Source of the DNA: Sphingobacteriaceae bacterium
GTDB lineage: Bacteria > Bacteroidota > Bacteroidia > Sphingobacteriales > Sphingobacteriaceae
Assembly (NCBI GenBank): GCA_947479815.1
Contig: CANKAT010000005.1
Span: 1-64,000, forward strand
Direction: 5' to 3'
DNA: 64,000 bases
The notes under the pieces: model-generated
Database searches by the model: none
What the model was told of the DNA's origin: nothing
The model's input: the letters and a program-made list of their open reading frames with translations, nothing else
Part shown: positions 1 through 8,045 of the stretch, piece by piece
Layout: the number at the start of each line of letters is the position of its first letter
Position numbering within the stretch: the stretch's first letter is position 1
Position numbers and translations under genes: made by a program

Positions 1-375
1 AAGCATAAGAAACATAAAATTATTTTAGAATAATTTTTATATCAATATTTGATACTTTTTTCTTGATGAAAAAGTATCCAAAAAATCAAGAAAGAACGAT
101 GCTTCCACCGCTCCAAAGGAGTCCTACGGACACAGGGCAAAACACCTGGCCCGCCGTTCTTTCGTCCCACCGCACGGGTATTCTGCTTCAATGGGTATTT
201 ATTCTTTTTAGTTAAAATCTGACAGGCTACTAAGGTGAACGTTAGTGGGGGGTTATGAACGTTCATCCACCAACGGCTACGTACAGGACTATAATTTTTG
301 TTTTGAAATGAAATTAGAGCTAACGCCCTGTCCAATGCCGCGCAATTCGGTGAAGCACAATTTTTATTCTCCCCG
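1..375. repeat. Structured interspersed repeat, copy A
   Basis: Non-coding DNA closely matching 58610-59060 in the same orientation. It holds a series of hairpins: arms 16-24/29-37 (AAAATTATT and its complement), 51-62/68-78 (GATACTTTTT.. / ..AAAAAGTATC), and a closing stem 90-98/155-163 (GAAAGAACG / CGTTCTTTC) that encloses two tiny hairpins at 111-121 and 121-131. A 12-bp palindrome ATGAACGTTCAT lies at 255-266. The repeat runs up to the rplM promoter. No protein-coding signal is convincing: the open frames present are short, differ between copies and match nothing I recognise. Function unknown; it could be a miniature element or a structured RNA. Confidence 0.8.
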
Positions 376-400
376 CTATCAAAAAAATTCTAAATACCCC

Positions 401-430
401 TTGCCAATTAATCAAATTCTCGTATCTTTG
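401..430 (+). promoter_or_regulatory. Bacteroidota-type promoter of rplM
   Basis: TTG at 401-403 and TATCTTTG at 423-430 with 19 bases between them fit the Bacteroidota TTTG(-33)/TAnnTTTG(-7) promoter. It lies about 55 bases before the rplM start and directly after the repeat. Confidence 0.7.
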
Positions 431-484
431 CAATCCCTATTTTTAGGGCATTTAACAAATAATACATAATTTAAATTAAAGCAA

Positions 485-928
485 GTGAATACGTTAAGTT
501 ACAAAACTGTCTCTGCCAATAAAGCGACCGCCAACAAAGAATGGGTAGTTGTTGACGCTCAGGGCGAGATTTTGGGGCGCTTGTCTTCTAAGATCGCAAT
601 GATCATCAGAGGAAAAAACAAGCCATCGTTCACCCCACACGTAGACTGCGGAGATAATGTAATCGTTATCAATGCAGACAAAGTAAAACTGACAGGAAAC
701 AAATTTGCCAATAAGCAATATGTTTCTTATACAGGTTATCCTGGCGGTCAGAAATTCATTTCTCCAAAGGAGTTAATGGCAAAGCATCCTACCCGCGTGG
801 TAGAGAAGGCTATACGTGGAATGTTACCTAAAAACAGTTTGGGCCGTGCATTGTACAAAAACCTGTTTGTTTATGCAGGTACTGAACATCCGCATGCAGC
901 ACAAAATCCTCAAACCATTAAACCGTAA
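485..928 (+). CDS. rplM: 50S ribosomal protein L13 (uL13)
   Basis: Encodes the 147-residue large-subunit protein L13, an early 23S rRNA-binding assembly protein. The family motif region WVVVDAQGEILGRLSSKIA at about residues 20-38 and the segment around VDCGDNVIVINADK are plain, and the length is normal. Translation begins at a GTG; no ATG lies in frame upstream, and the N-terminus MNTLSYKTVSANKAT agrees with other Bacteroidota L13 proteins. It is the first gene of a ribosomal run, with rpsI 9 bases downstream. A promoter is visible at 401-430. Confidence 0.97.
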   Translation: MNTLSYKTVSANKATANKEWVVVDAQGEILGRLSSKIAMIIRGKNKPSFTPHVDCGDNVIVINADKVKLTGNKFANKQYVSYTGYPGGQKFISPKELMAKHPTRVVEKAIRGMLPKNSLGRALYKNLFVYAGTEHPHAAQNPQTIKP

Positions 929-937
929 TTAAGAGAA

Positions 938-1324
938 ATGTCAACTACAAACACTTCAGGAAGAAGAAAAACAGCAGTTGCACGCATTTATCTAACAGAT
1001 GGAAGCGGCAAGGTTACCGTAAACGGTAAAGATTACAAGGAGTATTTTCCAACATTGCCATTACAATATATCGTAATGCAGTCAACCGAAGTTTCTGAAT
1101 CAACAGGAAAATTCGACGTGATTGTAAACGTTGCTGGCGGTGGTGTTAAAGGACAGGCTGAAGCCGTTCGTTTAGCAATTGCCAAGGCTATTGTAGAGCT
1201 AGATCCAGAGAAAAAACCTGCATTGAGAGCTAAAGGTATTATGACCCGCGATGACCGTATGGTTGAGCGTAAGAAACCAGGTCGTAAGAAAGCCCGTAAG
1301 AAATTTCAATTTAGTAAACGTTAA
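938..1324 (+). CDS. rpsI: 30S ribosomal protein S9 (uS9)
   Basis: Encodes the 128-residue small-subunit protein S9. The N-terminal GRRKTAVARIYL segment and the basic C-terminal tail ending in KKFQFSKR, which in the family reaches the P-site tRNA, are both present. It follows rplM by 9 bases, the classic rplM-rpsI pair, and rpsB follows 18 bases later, so the three are probably cotranscribed. Confidence 0.97.
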   Translation: MSTTNTSGRRKTAVARIYLTDGSGKVTVNGKDYKEYFPTLPLQYIVMQSTEVSESTGKFDVIVNVAGGGVKGQAEAVRLAIAKAIVELDPEKKPALRAKGIMTRDDRMVERKKPGRKKARKKFQFSKR

Positions 1325-1328
1325 TCTC

Positions 1329-1334
1329 AGGAGG
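1329..1334 (+). promoter_or_regulatory. Shine-Dalgarno site of rpsB
   Basis: A full AGGAGG lies 8 bases before the rpsB ATG. Strong Shine-Dalgarno sites are uncommon in Bacteroidota, and no comparable site precedes the neighbouring ribosomal genes. Confidence 0.6.
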
Positions 1335-1342
1335 ATCAGACA

Positions 1343-2200
1343 ATGGCAAGAACAACATATCAAGATTTATTGGATGCAGGTGTACATTTTGGTCACCTTA
1401 CCCGCAAATGGGATCCGAAAATGGCACCGTACATTTTCATGGAGCGTAATGGCATCCACATTATAGACTTAAATAAAACGCTAACAAAATTAGAAGAAGC
1501 TGCTGCTGCGATCAAACAGATCGTAAAATCAGGTCGTAAAATCTTATTTGTTTCTACAAAGAAACAAGCTAAAGATATTGTTGCTGAGCAAGCTCGCTCT
1601 GTAAACATGCCTTACGTAACTGAACGTTGGTTAGGTGGAATGTTAACTAATTTTGCTACTGTTCGTAAATCGATCAAAAAGATGTCAAACATCGATAAGA
1701 TGACTAAAGACGGAACTTTTGATGTTTTATCAAAGAAAGAAAAATTAATGATACAGCGTGAGCGTATCAAATTAGAGGCACTTCTTGGAGGTATCGCTGA
1801 TTTGAACCGTTTGCCTGCAGCATTATTCATAATTGACGTAAAGAAAGAACATATCTCTGTGGCTGAAGCGATGAAATTAAACATCCCTACTTTTGCAATG
1901 GTAGATACTAACTCTGATCCGTCAAATATCGACTTCCCTATCCCGGCAAACGATGATGCAACTAAATCAATCACATTGATCACAGATGTTATCATGAAAG
2001 CAATCCACGAAGGATTAGACGAGCGCAAGCGCGAGAAAGAAGAAGAAGCTGACAAAGAAGCTGCAGTTGCGAAAGCAAAATCAGATACTGAAGGTGAAGC
2101 AAAAGACGAAACAGCTACTCCAGGAAAACGTACCCGTAAGGCTACAGGATCAGAAGGTGTTGCAGTAGTAGCTGAACCAGAAGCAAAAGACGAAGAATAA
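1343..2200 (+). CDS. rpsB: 30S ribosomal protein S2 (uS2)
   Basis: Encodes the 285-residue small-subunit protein S2. Family landmarks include [19 protein letters not shown] near residues 8-26, [11 protein letters not shown] near 93-103 and the [12 protein letters not shown] segment near 185-196. The last 60 residues form a charged tail rich in Lys, Glu and Ala that goes beyond the conserved fold, as in many Bacteroidota S2 proteins. It has an unusually strong Shine-Dalgarno site. The next gene, tsf, is 163 bases away beyond a GC-rich hairpin. Confidence 0.97.
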   Translation: MARTTYQDLLDAGVHFGHLTRKWDPKMAPYIFMERNGIHIIDLNKTLTKLEEAAAAIKQIVKSGRKILFVSTKKQAKDIVAEQARSVNMPYVTERWLGGMLTNFATVRKSIKKMSNIDKMTKDGTFDVLSKKEKLMIQRERIKLEALLGGIADLNRLPAALFIIDVKKEHISVAEAMKLNIPTFAMVDTNSDPSNIDFPIPANDDATKSITLITDVIMKAIHEGLDERKREKEEEADKEAAVAKAKSDTEGEAKDETATPGKRTRKATGSEGVAVVAEPEAKDEE

Positions 2201-2310
2201 TTGCTGAATTAATCGCAATTACCAAGGCATCATCTACATTGAACAAGGATAAAATCCTCAATCGATAACAGATTTTGCCTTATCAACTATCAAATTAATT
2301 TTAATAATAT

Positions 2311-2347
2311 CCCTTTAAATCCCCGCCCAAGGCGGGGATTCAAAGGA
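2311..2347 (+). other. GC-rich hairpin between rpsB and tsf
   Basis: CCTTTAAATCCCCGCC and GGCGGGGATTCAAAGG form a 16-bp stem with one mismatch and a CAA loop, in otherwise AT-rich DNA. There is no U-run after it, so it is not a standard terminator. It could attenuate transcription into tsf or stabilise the rpsB mRNA end. The tsf start follows about 17 bases later. Confidence 0.6.
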
Positions 2348-2363
2348 TTAAAAGAAAAATAAC

Positions 2364-3203
2364 ATGTCTACAGTACAAATTACTGCCGCAGATGTAAATA
2401 AATTACGCCAGCAAACCGGAGCCGGTATGATGGATTGCAAAAAAGCATTGACCGAAGCAAACGGTGATTTTGAAGCTGCAATTGATAACCTTCGTAAAAA
2501 AGGTGCAAAAGTTGCTGCAAGCCGTCAAGATCGTGAATCAAATGAAGGAGTAGTTATCGCAAAAACAACGGCCGACGGAAAACGCGGTGTGGTTGTTGAA
2601 TTCAATTGCGAAACCGACTTCGTTGCAAAAAATGCTGATTTCGTTGCATTCGCAAACAGCATTGCAGACCTGGCAATTGAGAAAAATCCTACTTCATTAG
2701 AACAACTGCTTGAACTTGAGCTTAATGGCGAAAAGTTAGCTGATACCATCATTTCACAAATTGGAAAGATTGGAGAAAAAGTTGGTGTTTCTAAATTTGA
2801 GAACGTCACAGGTGAAAAAGTTATCGCTTATATCCATGGAAATTATCGTTTAGGCGTATTAGTAGCATTAAGCTCTAATCCTGCTAGCGCTGATGAAGTT
2901 GGTAAAGATGTAGCGATGCAGATTGCTGCAATGAACCCAGTTGCTATCGATAAAGGCGATGTTGACTCAAAAACTATCGAAAGAGAACTTGAAATTGCTA
3001 AAGATGTAATCCGTGCAGAAGGCAAACCTGAAGAAATGGTTGAAAAGATTGCTGCAGGTAAGCTTAATAAATTCTATAAAGATTCTACTTTACTAAATCA
3101 GGAGTTTGTTAAAGACTCTTCTAAAACTGTTGCACAGTTTTTAAATGATGTTGAAAAAGGCCTCACCGTTTCCGCATTCAAGCGGGTTCAGTTAGGAGCT
3201 TAA
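2364..3203 (+). CDS. tsf: Elongation factor Ts
   Basis: Encodes EF-Ts, the 279-residue guanine-nucleotide exchange factor for EF-Tu. The N-terminal UBA-like segment LRQQTGAGMMDCKKAL (residues 14-29) and the hallmark ETDFVAKN (near residue 85) are intact. The rpsB-tsf order is conserved in bacteria. A strong terminator directly follows, so the transcript that reads rpsB-tsf probably ends before nagA. Confidence 0.97.
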   Translation: MSTVQITAADVNKLRQQTGAGMMDCKKALTEANGDFEAAIDNLRKKGAKVAASRQDRESNEGVVIAKTTADGKRGVVVEFNCETDFVAKNADFVAFANSIADLAIEKNPTSLEQLLELELNGEKLADTIISQIGKIGEKVGVSKFENVTGEKVIAYIHGNYRLGVLVALSSNPASADEVGKDVAMQIAAMNPVAIDKGDVDSKTIERELEIAKDVIRAEGKPEEMVEKIAAGKLNKFYKDSTLLNQEFVKDSSKTVAQFLNDVEKGLTVSAFKRVQLGA

Positions 3204-3210
3204 TATTTTA

Positions 3211-3241
3211 AATCCTCTCCAAAACGGAGAGGATTTTTTTT
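3211..3241 (+). terminator. Rho-independent terminator of tsf
   Basis: ATCCTCTCC and GGAGAGGAT form a 9-bp stem around a 5-base loop and are followed by a run of Ts. It lies 8 bases after the tsf stop. Confidence 0.9.
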
Positions 3242-3260
3242 GTCTGAAAATTCCTGCGCC

Positions 3261-4370
3261 ATGAAAGTTGCTCTAATAAATGCTATTATTTTTACCGGGG
3301 AAGAAAAATTAGAGAATAAATCTATCCTTATTCAGGACGGCCTGATATTCTCAATCACTGACCAATCAGAAATACCTTCAGATTACCAAATCACTGATCT
3401 TCGCGGATTATTTATTGCTCCTGGTTTAATAGATCTTCAGATTTATGGTAGCGGAGGAAAACTATTTGGCGCTTTGCCAGATGAAGAAGGTTTGGAACAA
3501 TTAGAAAATGACCTTCTGAATCAAGGCACAACTGGATTTTTTGCCACAGCTGCAACCAATAGCGATGAAGTGGTCATTAAAGCAATTGATGCCGCAAAGG
3601 CATACCGCAAAAAAGCTAAGGGCAATTTTTTGGGCTTACATCTGGAAGGCCCCTACCTAAACGAAAAAAGAAAAGGTGCACATCCAGAAAAATATATCAA
3701 AAAAGGAACTCTTTCAGAGATAAAAAGCTGGGTAGAACGAGCAGAAGGTGAAATAAAAATGATAACCATCGCCCCAGAGCTCCAAGATCAGGAATTAATT
3801 GATTACCTCTACTCCAATAATATCATTATATCAGCAGGACATAGTAATGCCAGTTATGAAGAAGCACTATCCTTTTTAAATAATCCGGTACAGGCAGCTA
3901 CTCATCTTTACAATGCCATGCCACCCATTCATCATCGTGAACCAGGACTTATCCCGGCAATTTTTAAATTGAAACCATTTACAAGTATCGTAGCCGATGG
4001 AGTTCATGTGAGTTTTCCAATGATCGAACTGGCTAAACGTGAATTGGGTGCAAAATTATTTTTAATTACAGATGCAGTAACTGAAAGTAATGAAGGTGCT
4101 TATCAACATCAATTTACCGCCGACCGATATACGATGCCAGACGGAACATTATCAGGATCTTGCCTTACCATGCTGAAAGCCATAAAAAACTGCATAGAAA
4201 AAGTGAATATTTCATTGGATGAGGCCTTAAGAATGGGCTCCACTTATCCGGCACAATTAATAAAAGATAGTACTCGCGGATTGCTGAAAGCTGGTTATAA
4301 AGCCGACATTATTGTTTTTGATAAAAATATTAAACATCATAGCACCTATATTTCAGGCAAACTGAACTAA
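3261..4370 (+). CDS. nagA: N-acetylglucosamine-6-phosphate deacetylase
   Basis: Amidohydrolase of the NagA family (369 residues from the chosen start), removing acetate from GlcNAc-6-phosphate in amino-sugar and cell-wall recycling. The barrel motifs are visible: LIDLQIYGSGG where other amidohydrolases have HxH, the metal ligand region HLEGPYL near residue 127, AGHSNAS, AATHLYNAM and the catalytic Asp in LITDAV. I chose the ATG at 3261 because a possible TTG at 3240 lies inside the tsf terminator. The gene sits between tsf and pyrH, which elsewhere are often adjacent. pyrH starts 33 bases after the stop. Confidence 0.93.
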   Translation: MKVALINAIIFTGEEKLENKSILIQDGLIFSITDQSEIPSDYQITDLRGLFIAPGLIDLQIYGSGGKLFGALPDEEGLEQLENDLLNQGTTGFFATAATNSDEVVIKAIDAAKAYRKKAKGNFLGLHLEGPYLNEKRKGAHPEKYIKKGTLSEIKSWVERAEGEIKMITIAPELQDQELIDYLYSNNIIISAGHSNASYEEALSFLNNPVQAATHLYNAMPPIHHREPGLIPAIFKLKPFTSIVADGVHVSFPMIELAKRELGAKLFLITDAVTESNEGAYQHQFTADRYTMPDGTLSGSCLTMLKAIKNCIEKVNISLDEALRMGSTYPAQLIKDSTRGLLKAGYKADIIVFDKNIKHHSTYISGKLN

Positions 4371-4403
4371 AATATTTTAATAACTTTAAAAAAAAATCTC
4401 CTC

Positions 4404-5111
4404 ATGAAGTTCAAACGTATCCTGTTAAAATTAAGCGGCGAAGCATTAATGGGCGAAAAGCAGTACGGAATCGATATTGATCGTGTTGCACAGTATGCCA
4501 AAGATATTCAGGCCGTTCACGCTAAAGGAATAGAGATCGCACTGGTAATTGGTGGTGGTAATATTTACCGCGGATTAAGTGCAGAAAAAGCAGGTATGGA
4601 TCGTGTACAGGCAGATTATATGGGGATGCTAGCTACGGTAATCAATAGTATGGCATTGCAGGATGCACTAGAGAAAACCGGTGTGAAAACGCGTTTACTA
4701 ACTGCAATAAAAATGGAGCAAATCTGTGAGCCCTTCATTCGCCGCCGAGCAGTTCGACATCTTGAAAAAGGCAGAATCGTCATCTTCGGTGCGGGTACAG
4801 GTAACCCATATTTTACTACCGATACAGCTGCCTCTTTGAGAGCAGTAGAGATCAATGCCGATGTAGTCATGAAAGGCACGCGCGTAGATGGAATTTACAC
4901 CGCAGACCCATTAAAAGATGCGAATGCAACAAGATACGACGAAATAACATTTGACGAGGTTTACAAAAAGAACCTAAATGTTATGGATATGACAGCATTC
5001 ACCCTGTGTCAGGAAAATAACCTTCCAATCATTGTATTTGATATGAATAAACCAGGTAATTTAATGCGTCTGGTAGATGGTGAACCAATCGGTACTTTAG
5101 TAAAAGGATAA
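4404..5111 (+). CDS. pyrH: UMP kinase
   Basis: Encodes the 235-residue amino-acid-kinase-fold enzyme that phosphorylates UMP to UDP. Seen are [10 protein letters not shown] at residues 8-17, the glycine-rich [10 protein letters not shown] near 48-57, [10 protein letters not shown] near 131-140 and the C-terminal region ending in PIGTLVKG. Length is normal. It precedes frr by 79 bases, the conserved pyrH-frr pairing. Confidence 0.96.
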   Translation: MKFKRILLKLSGEALMGEKQYGIDIDRVAQYAKDIQAVHAKGIEIALVIGGGNIYRGLSAEKAGMDRVQADYMGMLATVINSMALQDALEKTGVKTRLLTAIKMEQICEPFIRRRAVRHLEKGRIVIFGAGTGNPYFTTDTAASLRAVEINADVVMKGTRVDGIYTADPLKDANATRYDEITFDEVYKKNLNVMDMTAFTLCQENNLPIIVFDMNKPGNLMRLVDGEPIGTLVKG

Positions 5112-5190
5112 GAAATCAAGGATTGGGTAAAGCTTAAATACCTTAGAATAGCAGGAATTTAATTAATTTTACAGATCGAACAGATATATT

Positions 5191-5754
5191 ATGAACGAGC
5201 TAATTAAGAAACAACTGGATGATGCAAAAGCTCATATGGAAAAGGCCATTGAGTTTTGTGATAATGAACTAATAAAGATTCGTGCCGGAAAAGCAATGCC
5301 TACAATGCTTGACGGAATATTTGTAGATTATTACGGCACACCAACAGCGCTGAATCAGATTGGAACTGTGAATACTCCTGATGCCCGCACACTCGTGGTA
5401 CAGCCTTGGGAAAAAACAATGCTAATTTCAATTGAAAGAGCCATTATGGAGGCAAATATAGGCCTCAACCCACAAAATGATGGGATAGTGATTCGTTTGA
5501 ATGTTCCGCCTCTTACTGAAGAACGTCGTAAAGACTTGGTAAAAAAAGTTAAGGAGGAAGCAGAAAAAGGACGAATCGCCGTACGTAATATCCGTAAAGA
5601 TGCGAATGAAAAGATCAAGCGCTCAAAATCTGAAGGTATTTCTGACGATGAAATCAAAACTGGTGAAGCTGAAGTTCAAAAATTAACAGATAGCTGTATC
5701 GTTCGAATTGACCGCCTGATGGAGGCCAAAGAGAAAGATGTGATGACAGTCTAA
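5191..5754 (+). CDS. frr: Ribosome recycling factor
   Basis: Encodes the 187-residue factor that, with EF-G, splits post-termination ribosomes. The hallmark RAGKAMPTMLDGI near residue 31, the VQPWEK segment near 70 and the helical LTEERRKDLVKKVK region near 109 are present. It ends the translation cluster: a strong terminator follows 15 bases after the stop. Confidence 0.96.
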   Translation: MNELIKKQLDDAKAHMEKAIEFCDNELIKIRAGKAMPTMLDGIFVDYYGTPTALNQIGTVNTPDARTLVVQPWEKTMLISIERAIMEANIGLNPQNDGIVIRLNVPPLTEERRKDLVKKVKEEAEKGRIAVRNIRKDANEKIKRSKSEGISDDEIKTGEAEVQKLTDSCIVRIDRLMEAKEKDVMTV

Positions 5755-5768
5755 TCTTCATATACTTA

Positions 5769-5814
5769 AAAAAGAAAGGGAATAGGAATTTAGCTTGTTC
5801 CCTTTCTTTTTTTA
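5769..5814 (+). terminator. Terminator of frr
   Basis: AAAGAAAGGGAA (5771-5782) pairs perfectly with TTCCCTTTCTTT (5798-5809) and is followed by more Ts. It separates frr from the ABC exporter. Confidence 0.9.
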
Positions 5815-5830
5815 CTGAAAAAATTAAAAC

Positions 5831-7579
5831 ATGAAACTATTATTAGAGTATTTAAAGAATTATAAAAGCTTGATCTTCTTGGCACTGCTTCTTGCTGCAG
5901 TAAACCAGGTATTCTCTCTACTTGATCCATGGATCTTTCGCAAAATCATAGACACCTATGTAACACGTTACCAAGAATATACAACAGAAGAATTTTTTAA
6001 GGGTGCAGGTTTGTTAATTCTAGCAGCAATGGGTGTTGCGATGGTATCTCGAATCGCGAAAAATTTTCAAGACTACTACGTAAATGTGATCACACAACGC
6101 CTTGGAGCAAAAATCTATTCTGACGGCCTGGCACATTCTTTGGAATTACCTTATTCAGTATTTGAAGATCAGCGAAGCGGAGAAACCTTGGGCATTTTAC
6201 AAAAAGTAAGGACTGACAGTGAAAAACTGATAACCGCACTCATTAATATTGTGTTTACATCATTAGTTGGTGTAACCTTTGTATTTATTTATGCAATCAA
6301 TATCCATTGGTCAATCGCTGTAGTTTACATCTCTGTTATCCCTGTTCTTGGGGTAATTAGTTCTGTTTTAAGCAAAAAAATCAAGGTAGTTCAGAAAGCA
6401 ATAGTAAGTGAAACCACAATACTTGCTGGCTCAACAACCGAATCGCTACGCAACATTGAGCTAGTAAAGAGTCTGGGACTATCCAGTCAGGAAATAAAAC
6501 GGCTCAACAACACAACAGATAAGATCTTAAAACTAGAACTTAAAAAAGTAAAATATGTACGAAGTTTGAGTTTCATACAAGGCACTTTAGTTAACCTGCT
6601 TCGTAACATGATTCTGCTGCTAATGCTTTACCTGATATTTGCAGGGCGGATCAGCGTAGGAGAATTTTTCTCTCTGTTTATTTATTCCTTCTTTATTTTT
6701 GGGCCCCTACAAGAGCTCGGAAATATTATCAATATCTATCGTGAAACCGAAGTATCACTAGAGAATTTCAAAGCAATATTAAGTTCACCGAAAGAAAAAA
6801 AACCAGAAAAGCCCACCATTTTAGGCCGAATTACCAAACTAAAATTTGATACTGTAAGCTTCAAACATCAGTCGTCAAACCGGAATGCACTTGAAAATAT
6901 CTCTTTTGAAACTGAAAAAGGGCAAACAATTGCATTTGTTGGGCCTTCCGGATCGGGAAAAACCACCCTGGTCAAACTTCTTGTTGGTCTTTATAGTCCA
7001 GACAGCGGGCAGGTACTTTACAATGAGGTACCATCTACCCATATCGACCTGAACGAACTACGCGAAAAAATTGGATTTGTTACCCAGGATACTCAGTTAT
7101 TTTCTGGAAGCATTCGTGAAAATCTGCTATTTGTACGGCCAAACGCAAGCGATGAAGATTGTATGCTCGTTTTACAAAAAGCAGCCTGCCAGAATCTACT
7201 TTCACGCGCAGATAAGGGTCTAGATACGATCATTGGTGAGGGTGGTGTAAAAGTATCAGGTGGCGAAAAACAACGCCTATCTATAGCCAGAGCATTGCTT
7301 CGGAATCCTAACATTTTGGTATTTGATGAAGCAACCTCTTCTCTTGACTCATTAACAGAAGAGGAGATTACAGAAACTATCCGTGATGTTTCTGTAATTA
7401 GTGATCATATAACCATACTGATTGCACACCGGCTTTCAACTATTATGCATGCTGATAAGATCTTTGTTCTTGAAAAAGGCAAAATTATCGAAGCAGGTAA
7501 ACATGATGAATTACTTGCCGAAAAAGGATTGTATTTTGCCATGTGGCGGCAGCAAATAGGTGAGAAAATATCATTGTAA
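5831..7579 (+). CDS. ABC transporter, fused membrane and ATPase domains
   Basis: A 582-residue half-transporter of the exporter type. Residues 1-300 are a six-helix ABC_membrane domain and the rest is the nucleotide-binding domain: Walker A GPSGSGKT near 371, Q-loop VTQDTQLF near 417, signature VSGGEKQR near 475, Walker B ILVFDEATS near 495 and a switch His in IAHRLST. It would work as a homodimer in the inner membrane and is closest in layout to MsbA/MDR-like exporters. The substrate cannot be told from sequence. A terminator stands upstream and two small membrane proteins follow. Confidence 0.9.
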   Translation: MKLLLEYLKNYKSLIFLALLLAAVNQVFSLLDPWIFRKIIDTYVTRYQEYTTEEFFKGAGLLILAAMGVAMVSRIAKNFQDYYVNVITQRLGAKIYSDGLAHSLELPYSVFEDQRSGETLGILQKVRTDSEKLITALINIVFTSLVGVTFVFIYAINIHWSIAVVYISVIPVLGVISSVLSKKIKVVQKAIVSETTILAGSTTESLRNIELVKSLGLSSQEIKRLNNTTDKILKLELKKVKYVRSLSFIQGTLVNLLRNMILLLMLYLIFAGRISVGEFFSLFIYSFFIFGPLQELGNIINIYRETEVSLENFKAILSSPKEKKPEKPTILGRITKLKFDTVSFKHQSSNRNALENISFETEKGQTIAFVGPSGSGKTTLVKLLVGLYSPDSGQVLYNEVPSTHIDLNELREKIGFVTQDTQLFSGSIRENLLFVRPNASDEDCMLVLQKAACQNLLSRADKGLDTIIGEGGVKVSGGEKQRLSIARALLRNPNILVFDEATSSLDSLTEEEITETIRDVSVISDHITILIAHRLSTIMHADKIFVLEKGKIIEAGKHDELLAEKGLYFAMWRQQIGEKISL

Positions 7580-7608
7580 GTGTACATTTATAATTAAATT
7601 TAATTGTG

Positions 7609-7836
7609 ATGATTTGCATATTACTAAATATTAACATTGGGCTATGGGAAACCATCATGATCGCTTTTGCAGTCATTGCACTTCTTCTGGTCATACCTTT
7701 TGCGATATTTGATACCATGAGATCAAAAGATCTGAGCACCACACATAAATTCCTCTGGATACTGTTTATTTTGGTAGCCCCATTTTTGGGAGCCCTTGTA
7801 TATTTTTTCTGGGGCAGTAAACAAAAAGCAATATGA
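7609..7836 (+). CDS. Small PLDc_N-like membrane protein 1
   Basis: A 75-residue protein with two predicted membrane helices. The second ends in LWILFILVAPFLGALVYFFWG, which fits the PLDc_N family (the membrane segment found at the N-terminus of cardiolipin synthases and as free-standing small proteins). I chose the ATG at 7609 over a GTG one codon upstream. It overlaps the next gene by ATGA, so the two are translationally coupled. No phospholipase domain is attached. Its role is unknown; a membrane-stress or envelope function is a guess from the family. Confidence 0.75.
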   Translation: MICILLNINIGLWETIMIAFAVIALLLVIPFAIFDTMRSKDLSTTHKFLWILFILVAPFLGALVYFFWGSKQKAI

Positions 7837-8045
7837 GTACATTAACAATAATTCTGTTTATCGGGGGCCTGTTGCGCTTCCTTATGGGTATCGTTTGGTT
7901 TGTCCTGATTGTGTATACCCTGATGGATCTTCTTAGAAGAAATCTGCCAACAAACACAAAGTTATTGTGGCTGATCGTCATCCTGATCGCACCGTTTCTG
8001 GGTTCAATAATATACCTTATAGGCGGAAGAAACAAACAGATTTAA
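7833..8045 (+). CDS. Small PLDc_N-like membrane protein 2
   Basis: A 70-residue protein with two predicted membrane helices and the same ending pattern as its upstream neighbour: LLWLIVILIAPFLGSIIYLIGGR. The start ATG overlaps the previous stop by four bases. The two proteins look like tandem paralogues that have diverged outside the LLW..P.LG...Y core. The gene ends with a 4-base convergent overlap with the MFS transporter gene on the other strand. Confidence 0.75.
   Translation: MSTLTIILFIGGLLRFLMGIVWFVLIVYTLMDLLRRNLPTNTKLLWLIVILIAPFLGSIIYLIGGRNKQI

Noticed and set aside
42-469. Short open frames on both strands in the first repeat
   Set aside because: They lie inside a structured repeat, differ in the second copy and have no recognisable domain or start signal.
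1612-2055. 147-codon frame antisense to rpsB
   Set aside because: Fully inside a conserved ribosomal gene and of unlikely composition.
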